Below the pieces are notes generated by a model, which did no database searches, was not told the DNA's origin, and saw only the letters and a program-made list of their open reading frames with translations. From the NCBI GenBank assembly GCA_003665825.1, contig QPFY01000003.1, forward strand, positions 992,001 to 1,056,000: a DNA stretch of 64,000 nucleotides, written 5' to 3'. The DNA comes from Microbotryum silenes-acaulis. Lineage: Eukaryota > Basidiomycota > Microbotryomycetes > Microbotryales > Microbotryaceae. The stretch's first letter is position 1. Every line of letters starts with the position of its first letter. The position numbers and the translations under genes were made by a program. Shown here piece after piece: positions 56,257 through 64,000 of the stretch.

Positions 56257-58556
56257 AATAGCCTCTCGCCTGGGCCGTCAAAAGACCTCGAAATGGGTCG
56301 GTGAGTTCGCTCAGAGGCTGCAGTGCGAGCGGAATGATGACCGGAAAGCAACCAAGGTGACGGTGACTCGCGTCTTGATGCTTGAACTAGGTATCTGCAT
56401 CTACTTAATCTATCTATCCACATCTATTCCAAATATTGCTCTATAAAACAACTCCATCAAACAAGCTTTCCAGGCACAAAACTGGTTTCGGCAGATTCAG
56501 GCCGATTCGGGCCGAAGTCAGGGGGGTCCGGAGCGGATCCGAGCTCGAGGTCAACTTGTAGAGCCTCCGAGAGTCTTCAGTTTCGCTTCTTCGCGCCATG
56601 TCAGCACTCGAGGCTTCTCATAGCATGCTCCCACGGTCTTCATCAGACATTAGCGGACTAAGATTGGTGTTCGTTGTACAGCTCAGCATCTAAGCATATG
56701 GTGAGGGTGCAGAGAATCTCGTCCAATTAGGCCCGTGGATTCGTCTGGAGCGTCGCCTCGTGACCGAGCTGCCAACTCCTTTCGATCTTCGTCGGCTGCT
56801 CGCATCGTAAGCTTATTCGTGACTCTTTGCATGCACCAGAGTCAAGAGTCAGAAGATCATGTATTACATGATCTCTCTCGAAACTATGATGATATGCAAT
56901 TCATACATTTGTCGTCTTTTGGTGCTTGTTGTACTCGTTCCCTTCATCGTCGAGCTGGTCCCCTAATGCGCTTCAATCGGGCAGCCGTGGAAAGCTGAGC
57001 TCAGCCTATGTGTCGCACCAGTATCGCATTGCTTCGGCCACCCTCGATTCGGTAACTGACCTCTACCTAGGCTCACAGAGTTGTCAAATACTGGACTGAC
57101 GGCGTGTACGACGTTTCAAGATGCCCTTGCAGGCTTGCTCGACGACAGGCACCGTGGTTCCCGTCGACGTCCGGCGCACTCGAGCAGAACTTTCCGCAAG
57201 TCCACAACTCGAACGCTGCCGGTATTCTGACAGCAGTTTCAGGATTGGTAAGCATGATACAGTTGGGGTTCACCTTGGTCAATGGTAAGTAGCTGATTCG
57301 AGTATTTTGTGCGCCGACGGAGGTGGTAGGTAGATGTGTTCCTCGCCGTCGGATCCGCCGATCGATTTGACGGCGCCATCAACGAAAATATTCTTCCCGA
57401 GGAAATCTTGCTCCCGCACCTGGGGTGCCTGGCGATGGCGGCAACGACGCGGGCCAAGGAGTCTGCAGAGTTCGTTAAGACCTTCCACCCGAGCTCCGAC
57501 ATCACGTTCAACCTCCGCCAGCAGCAATATTTTTCTTCGACTTCGACAAACCCTCGAAAGCGACTTTTGAACTTTTGGTAGACGGACCGTGTATCGCAAT
57601 AAGACATTCTATTCTACCCCATCCTTCCAGGTGCACCAGACCCCGAGGACGTGCAACTAGTGGGGGAAGAACGAATATTCGATGCTTGACGACTGGGGCT
57701 GCGCGGGATGATTGATCAGCGAGAACTCGGCTTGAATGCAACCATACGCTCAAGTCTGCTTGGAATCGCAGCTGCGCCGGCCACTGAAAGGGGACTTTAA
57801 GCACCAACAAGCAAATGATGGGTAATAGGCGTGGAGATCATGAACGTGAAGAGCTCGATCTAGCTTAGCAACGCGATGGCTCGCCACCTAGAGCATGACG
57901 TCGAACTTGAGCTTATATGAAAGCCACCTTTGCGAATCAGCGAATCAAGCAGCAGCTGGGGGAAGGAGCCGCTCGTCAGCTGAAAAGTCTCGAGCTATGA
58001 ATGTGCCAGACGTGCCATCTTTTGACAGTCGATAAGTGGGGATGGCAAGAGCCTCATGCAACATGGGCTGCAGTGGCCAGCCGTTAGTAGCAGGAGTCGG
58101 GGTAACGGGCCCACTGCAGAAGTCGGCGGTCATCTAGGCATTCAAAATCAAGTGCTACATCGACCAGTCAACGTTTTGTAAGCGAGATGCGATATATGGG
58201 GCGACGGTAGCTCCAATTTCACTTACAGCGCACACCACACAGACCTCTTCGATTTGAGAGCAGACTTCAAGATCCCGCCGAAGCAGTCTCCGTCTCTACC
58301 CTTGCTCTTCACTCTCTATGTCTTGCTTCGTGTCCTTTCTGAGGGCAACATGCGCCAGACCAAGCACTCCACTGCCTATTGGATCCCAAGACAGAGAATC
58401 CCTGGCTGACCCACACCAGTCGGCTTGCACTGCAGGACCTCATCTCGGACGTTCTGGCATGGAAAAGGTGTCGTAAACGCCATCTCAAGCAGAATCTTGA
58501 TGATTCTGGACGTTGAGAAAACTAACGTGTCACGACAAACCAAAACTACCTTCTGC
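56257..58556. other. Unresolved stretch, possible decayed gene
   Basis: A plus-strand frame at 57336-57581 (FLAVGSADRFDGAINENILP, then EFVKTFHPSSDITFNLRQQQ) looks protein-like and may be an exon, with a possible preceding exon at 57113-57250. I could not connect them to a start or recognise a family. The final 300 bases are downstream of the Ark/Prk-type kinase gene. Confidence 0.35.
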
Positions 58557-61500
58557 CTAGACAACCGCCCAAGATTTCCTCTTCTCGACCTTCCCCGGTC
58601 CCTTCGAACCCGCGCCACCACCATCTTTACTCTGCTCGCGCGTGATCGACTCCCAGCGCGACTTCATGCTCGAAACACCGGCGAAACGTTCTTCTTCTTC
58701 TTCTCCGTCTGATGGCTTGTTTGGGGCTGTTGTTTGGGAAGAAGGGGGTAAGGCGTATGATCGTTGAGGTGTCGAAGGACCCGAAGTTGGAGGAACGGGC
58801 TTGAAAGGCGGAGGACGAGTCGAACCACTTGCGGTGGTCGTGCCATTGAAGACGGCAGGTGACGAAGGGGTCGAGATGTTCACTGCGGGTGAAGGCGAGG
58901 CGTAAGATCGTGGTGGTGTGCTTGGGCGAGTCGCCGTCGTCGCTGGATTCAGAGTCGTCTCCCCCGTCAAATGCTTGTGCAACCCCTCGGCATTCGGGAA
59001 CCTCGAAGAAAAGTTTCCAATTGAAGCTTGTTTTGACGACCAATGCGGTGGTGCTGTCTCCTCCGTGGTCGTAGGCACAGCTGCCTGAGACGCCTTCTTG
59101 GCTCCAAAGGCAGGTCGACCTTTCCCGGACGAAGCAGAAGTCTGTCGTAGCGTCGTTGGCTTTCCGGCTGGAACGGGAGGTAAGGGTTTGCGATTACTTG
59201 GGTCGCTTGAGCTCGAAAGTCCTTCGTAGCGCGAGACGAGGTTGTTGATTTGGTCTTGCTTGTTGACGGATTGCGGTCTAGGCGCAAGGATCGGTGGTCC
59301 CGAACCTGTTGCAGAGCTAGATGAAGAGGCGGCACTCCGGCCCTCCTTCTCGTTGAAGTCGGGTTTGGAGATGTTAGGTTTGGAAGGCGCAACGGGGGCA
59401 AATTTGCGGATCGATGCCAGGGCAGGTGCAAGATCAATGTCTCCACCACCGTCCGTCGACGTCGAGTCCACCCGCGTGATGGGAGGTAAAACTGGGTAGC
59501 CCGAAGTGGGCGACACGACCTGATCTGCGGCGGGCTCAATGTCATTCTCTACCTTCTTCTCCTCTTCCTTCTTGAACGACTGGGACGAAAAGGTACGTTC
59601 GTTCGGCATCCGAGGGCCAGATAGTCGAGGTCGAATCGTGATGTCCTCAACTGGCTCCACCTCGTCATCGCTTGACTCGTCCTCCTTTTCCTCAATCTTC
59701 TGCCACGTTTCTTCCTCCGTGGGCTCGTTCGCTACTGAAACAGGTGCAGTAGAACCAATCGCCTCCGCTTCAGGGAATCGTTGCTCGACGTTACTCAGAT
59801 CATCCTTCGTCGCAGCCTTTGGCTTAGAAGTATGCACCACAGGTTCGGCTCGCTGACTCGGACTGGCCTGGGATGAAAACTTCGGTCTCGAAGCAGAGGG
59901 TGAATCGGCGGGTTTGACAGGTCGGAACTTTTCCCTCGACGCCTCAAAGTTGAAATCGCTCGAAGCGATGATTGAGGTTCGATTTGTGCCCGTCGATGAG
60001 CTTGTCGGAGGTAGGTTCAGCGATTCGGTCGCATTCGGCGTCGGTGTGGCCGTGGCGGAAGGACGATGGAGCGGCTTGGGTGCAAACGCATCGTCGTTGT
60101 CCTCATCGTCGCCAAGCAAGTCGACAGGCGCTTCTTTAGGCGAAGCCACGACGGGTGTCGAGCTCTGAGCAGTCGGTGTCCATCTCGAAGAGAGGGAAGA
60201 ACCAGACCCCGCCGAAGAGAACGACATGGGTCGCGGTCCACCAACCCTCGCCATCCCAGGTAAAGCGACGGGATCTCTCCCCAAATCGTTCGTCGCCTCT
60301 ATGGGCCTGTTCAGCATCGCTTTTTGCCCGGGTAAGGGTCGATCGTTGCCTAGGTGAGGAGAAGTTTGAGATGATCGACTCGTAAAGTCGGGCCTGTTCT
60401 GCATTCGGATTGATCCTGATGGCTTGAGAGAGGTCGTCGGTGCGTTCTGAGTTGACGATGTCGGTGGTCGTCTCGGTAAAGGTGGCCCCGTGTCGCCTTC
60501 CCCGGTTAGCTGCGCAAAAGTCGCCGTCGGTGGCGGTGATGTCACGGAACCCGCTGGAGAAGCTGATGAGTAGGCACCATTCGTCGACAATGACGCCGCT
60601 TTCGTCCCACTACTGGTGAACGACTCGAGTCCGTCCAAATCAGGATACGTCGACTCGAAGCGTTCGCGCTCATCGACAGCGGCCACAGGCGCCTCAACAG
60701 CCTTGGTTCCCATCACATTCGACGCAGGGGATGTAGGCAGATTCCGCGCAGACGTTGAAGACACTGGTCGGGTCCTCCATGACTGATCGTTGAGGACAAC
60801 CTCTGCCGAAGCGAGAAGAGGACTTTTGAGTCCGATAGGAGGAGGAGAAGTCGGTGACTTGGCAGATGACGCCCCTGACAGCTTCGAAAAGGCCGTGGAT
60901 GAGAAAGACGGCGTAAGTGTCGGCGAGATTTCCGCAGCTGACGGTGACGTGGGTTGGAACGAGTCGCCGAACCCAGACGACGATCCATTGGCCCCGATAC
61001 TGGTGAAAGAATCCCCAAAGCCATTTGCATCGCCAGACGAAGAGGCCTTGTCCCCATTCGAGGTGATTCCGACCGGATCCCATTCATGTCCCAAGTTCTT
61101 AGGAGCGGGTGAGGGCGATGGTGGTGTTGATCGCTCTTCAGCATTCTTGGCGAGCGCTACGACAGTGCCTCCAGTTTTGGTCGGCCGCCCTCTCCGCATC
61201 GGGGAGATCGTCTCGGCCAAATTGGGGCCCGATGGGTTGGGCGCGGCTGGATTCGAGCTCATGACGCTTGCGAAGCCCAAGTTGGCCGAAGGTTTGGTCG
61301 AGGGTGGTCTTGAAGACTTAGCGTATTTCTGAACGTGATCCTGGGTGCCTCGATGAGTATGCGCACGTCTGAAGTGTGGAGACCAAGCAACTCACGTTCT
61401 CTAACCTCACGGCAGTCCCTCGCAGGCGACAGACTTGCTCGTGCACTTGGTAGATGTTGGGTCGAGCGGCGACGCTCTCTTGCAAAAGTCCCCCAATCAA

Positions 61501-63086
61501 TCCCTTGATTGAGTTCGAGTACGCCGGGTAATGCGGAATCTGCATACCAGCGTTACCGTATCCGGATTCAGCAACGGGCTACACTCGAGGGGCTGGAAAG
61601 CGGTCGCTGCGTACCTTGTACTGAGCACTGAGGATGGCGAGTGGGCCATGTTCTTCAAATGGGGTCGTGTAGTAGCATAATTTGTACAGGAAGACGCCCA
61701 AAGCCCAAATATCTACATAATGCACCTCGAAGACGATCAGCTCAATCGGTATTCCACGACCACGAACGGCCAACGAACGCACCGATCTTCTCATCGAACC
61801 CTTTTCGGGACCAGACATCGACCAGTTCGGGTGCACGGTACTGCAGCGTGGTTGTGGTATTGATCTCGAGCTCGAGCGCTTGCAACCCCTCAACGGCGGT
61901 GGGGACCTTGTCCTTGGGTAATGGTTTGGTCGTACTGCCGAAATCGCACAACTTGAACGTCTGAGGTGGGGAGAGGAGGATGTTCTCGACTTTGAGATCT
62001 CGATGGATGAGGGGTGGGTTCTGGTAGTGCATGTGAGCGACGGCCTGTGCATCACCGTTTCAACAAACTGTCAGCGCTTGGTCACCGCTTCCATTATGTG
62101 ATCGGACTTATGCGCACCTCGACGGTATCGCTGAAGATCTTGAGGATCTCGGTCTCTGTGAGTCGGTTTTGTAACCTCGTGTTCATCAAGTCAATGATAC
62201 CACCGCCTGTCGACGAGCAAAAGCCGAATCAGAGTCAGTCCGAACTCTCCAGCCGAACCGCTCACCCCACTTGCGAGGACACGACAATCACCGGTCACTG
62301 ACCTGCACACCACTCCATCAATATGTAGATCTCGTATCCTTTGCTCCCATTCGTTCCCCCCGGCAGATCAGCTACGGAAGCTTCGATGATATTGACGATC
62401 TTGGGATGATTCCGAACCAGTTTCTGGTTTTGACAGAGCAGAACGAAGCGTGGTCAGATCTGCGTCGGGGGGTTCGCGAGTAAAGCATGGCCAACTCTTA
62501 CTGACCATGACTTCAACCTCCTTGCCAACTTCCTGCACCCCTTTGGTGTCGGGCACGGCCATACGTTTGAGCACATGTTTGGTCGTCGCATTCGATGAGC
62601 CGGCGGGAATGGGACTCGCGGAGGTGGCGAGGTAGACGTGGGCAAATCCACCTGATGAGTGGGAGGAACAGTAAGGTCAGTGCTCGTCTCTCGGCGTGGA
62701 ATGGTGTTGAGAGTCGCAAGCGGTGATAGGTAGGTAGTGTACCACCCCCGAAGCGGATGGTTCAACCGCCAAGCCTCGAACGGAGATGAGCGAGTGGAGC
62801 GTCACCCGTCCCCAGCTCCTACCCAGTCACAGTCCAATCACCAAAGTAGCTCACCTTCACTCAAGAATCGATCCACTTTGACCTCGTACTCTCCAACCCT
62901 GACGATCGTCCCCGGTGGTAGCGTACCAGGCGGTACGTTGCTCGCTTGAGTGGGGGGAACGAACTGCGGCAAGCCACCGCCGGCGTGGGGGAGGGCGGAT
63001 GTAGGGGGTGCGACGACGGCACGAGGGACGTAGCTCGAACGGTTCGAGGTGGAGGCGAAGGACGAGGGCGGTTGATAGGCTGCCAT
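58557..63086 (-). CDS. Ark/Prk-type (NAK family) serine/threonine kinase
   Basis: Ark1/Prk1/AAK1-type kinases act at endocytic actin patches and phosphorylate coat adaptors. Eight exons (62855-63086, 62506-62651, 62303-62423, 62118-62206, 61783-62044, 61615-61712, 61396-61578, 58557-61328) join in frame to 1300 residues. The catalytic domain is N-terminal, as in this family: [13 protein letters not shown] (glycine loop), KHVLKRM lysine, [60 protein letters not shown] and the [11 protein letters not shown] block are characteristic of NAK kinases. About 920 residues of Ser/Pro/Thr-rich sequence follow, ending KRKSWAVV. The start ATG at 63084-63086 opens [12 protein letters not shown]. Confidence 0.92.
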
Positions 63087-63825
63087 CGTGGATTTGGATT
63101 TGGGGGAGCTGAGAGCTCTTGGCCTGATCGGTGGCACGTCACAGTCGTCCGGGTGGAGGGAAGATACGGTGAGGTCGGTCCACGGTCGATCGTACCGCTT
63201 ATCGTAGCACAAATGGTCTTCTACCTCAGAACTCCAAGAAAGCTTCGTGAAATTGGCTGCAGTGCCGAGTCAACGAGGGGAGAGCGTGATGCTGATCTAT
63301 GCTGATCCGGTGTCGAAAAGGAGACCCTGAGCGCACGGAAGGGAGGAGTGGGGTGCGCGTGCGCGTGGTCATCATCGTCATACTAGTAGCACCCGGGAGC
63401 TCAGCCAAGAAAACGTAGGCCAATTTGTAGATCGGGATAAGGTGTCTAAGTGGTCGATTTGTACCTAGTTTGAATTAATTAACACGACGAGATTGCCCAA
63501 GATCCGCGCTTCAAAAGCCAGAAATATGGACGATCACTCCCGGGACCGGGTGCAACTTGTCGCGTCCGTCCGCTTGTCGGATCTGCTATCTCCCGTCTGC
63601 ATTGTCCCCATCCTCGCCATTTCCATTCCGAATTACCCCCAAAGACGCTGCAAATACCCCTTTGAAGCTTTCGCAGCTGATTGCCAATTTTGCACTTGCG
63701 CCTGTGGGTCCACTGCACTGCAGGGCTCGCCAAGTGTGCTTAGTGTGGCCGCCGTCCAAGCCAAAACTAGCCGGGAGCTCAACGGCCTGCATGTTCAAGT
63801 CGAGGTGTCGACGCAGCTGACGACC
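63087..63825. other. Intergenic upstream of the Ark/Prk-type kinase
   Basis: This holds the kinase's upstream region. Minus-strand frames at 63479-63798 could belong to the partial gene at the edge but show no recognisable family. Confidence 0.4.
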
Positions 63826-64000
63826 TCAAGAAGAAGATTTGAGCTCGGTCGCGGCTGCTGCGATTTTAGTCAAGACTCCAAAACTGGCTTGCGTAGGAAA
63901 GAGCTCCTGAATTACGATGTTCGGCAACAACTTGCCATTGGCGAAGTTATTCGACAACATTTGGGGCAAGAAGCCGAGCGCCAAGAACGAAGCTGCGACG
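63826..64000 (-). CDS. Partial unidentified gene at window edge
   Basis: A minus-strand frame open to the window end reads FLALGFLPQMLSNNFANGKL, PNIVIQELFPTQASFGVLTK, then stops at 63826. It looks protein-like (hydrophobic, good codon pattern) but has no diagnostic motif, and its start is outside the window. Confidence 0.35.
   Translation of the reverse strand, partial: VAASFLALGFLPQMLSNNFANGKLLPNIVIQELFPTQASFGVLTKIAAAATELKSSS

Noticed and set aside
60790..61332. A 180-codon plus-strand frame
   Set aside because: Antisense to the low-complexity tail of the Ark/Prk-type kinase.
1..64000. CRISPR arrays, operons or bacterial islands
   Set aside because: The direct repeats present are minisatellites or transposon-internal. 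Genes carry introns and show no operon structure.

Overview
The window looks like nuclear DNA of a basidiomycete fungus. It is GC-rich, the genes are cut by many short GT-AG introns (mostly 50-120 bases), and the conserved proteins (Fip1, Atp23, Xrn1, mitochondrial phosphate carrier, Leu5-type carrier, Ark/Prk-type kinase) are eukaryotic and fungal. A Pucciniomycotina yeast such as a Microbotryomycetes species is my best guess, from gene style only. Nothing prokaryotic is present.

Layout. The left 8.4 kb is ordinary and dense: FIP1 (minus, 3' end cut by the window edge), ATP23 (plus) and XRN1 (minus, 13 exons including 4-, 11- and 17-base micro-exons). From 8.57 to 56.26 kb the region is rearranged and rich in transposons. 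It is framed by a 4178-bp inverted repeat (8784-12961 and 51719-55896) in which I found one base difference. Each arm holds the same complete six-exon AGC-family kinase gene and one member of a decayed, unrecognised gene family. The 38.8 kb between the arms holds four recognisable single-copy genes: an INO80E/F-like coiled-coil protein, the mitochondrial phosphate carrier, a small PIN/XPG-like protein and a Leu5-type carrier. It also holds a family-X DNA polymerase gene cut off inside its palm domain.

The transposon content is layered. A 5.27-kb copia retrotransposon (24731-30000) has 189-bp LTRs, a 5-bp target duplication and a primer site matching initiator tRNA-Met. It is broken by a stop codon, a frameshift, an inverted duplication in gag and a solo LTR from another family. 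A 3.9-kb hAT transposon (47818-51718) sits at the inner edge of the right arm; its transposase is interrupted by a 148-bp palindromic element whose removal leaves a continuous frame. There is also a Helitron remnant with an inverted copy of its Rep segment, a MITE-like element, an unclassified element in long and short versions, and a spliced hypothetical gene at 34-37 kb between two blocks of a CCGTA-type motif. Copies of the start and the end of the Leu5-type gene are scattered at 8.6, 20.3 and 46.5 kb.

The right end (58.6-63.1 kb) returns to ordinary sequence with an Ark/Prk-type kinase (minus) and a partial unidentified gene at the edge. The conserved genes are housekeeping functions (mRNA 3' processing and decay, mitochondrial import and assembly, endocytosis, chromatin) and do not form a pathway. 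The story of the window is structural: a long, almost identical inverted repeat around an insertion-rich segment.
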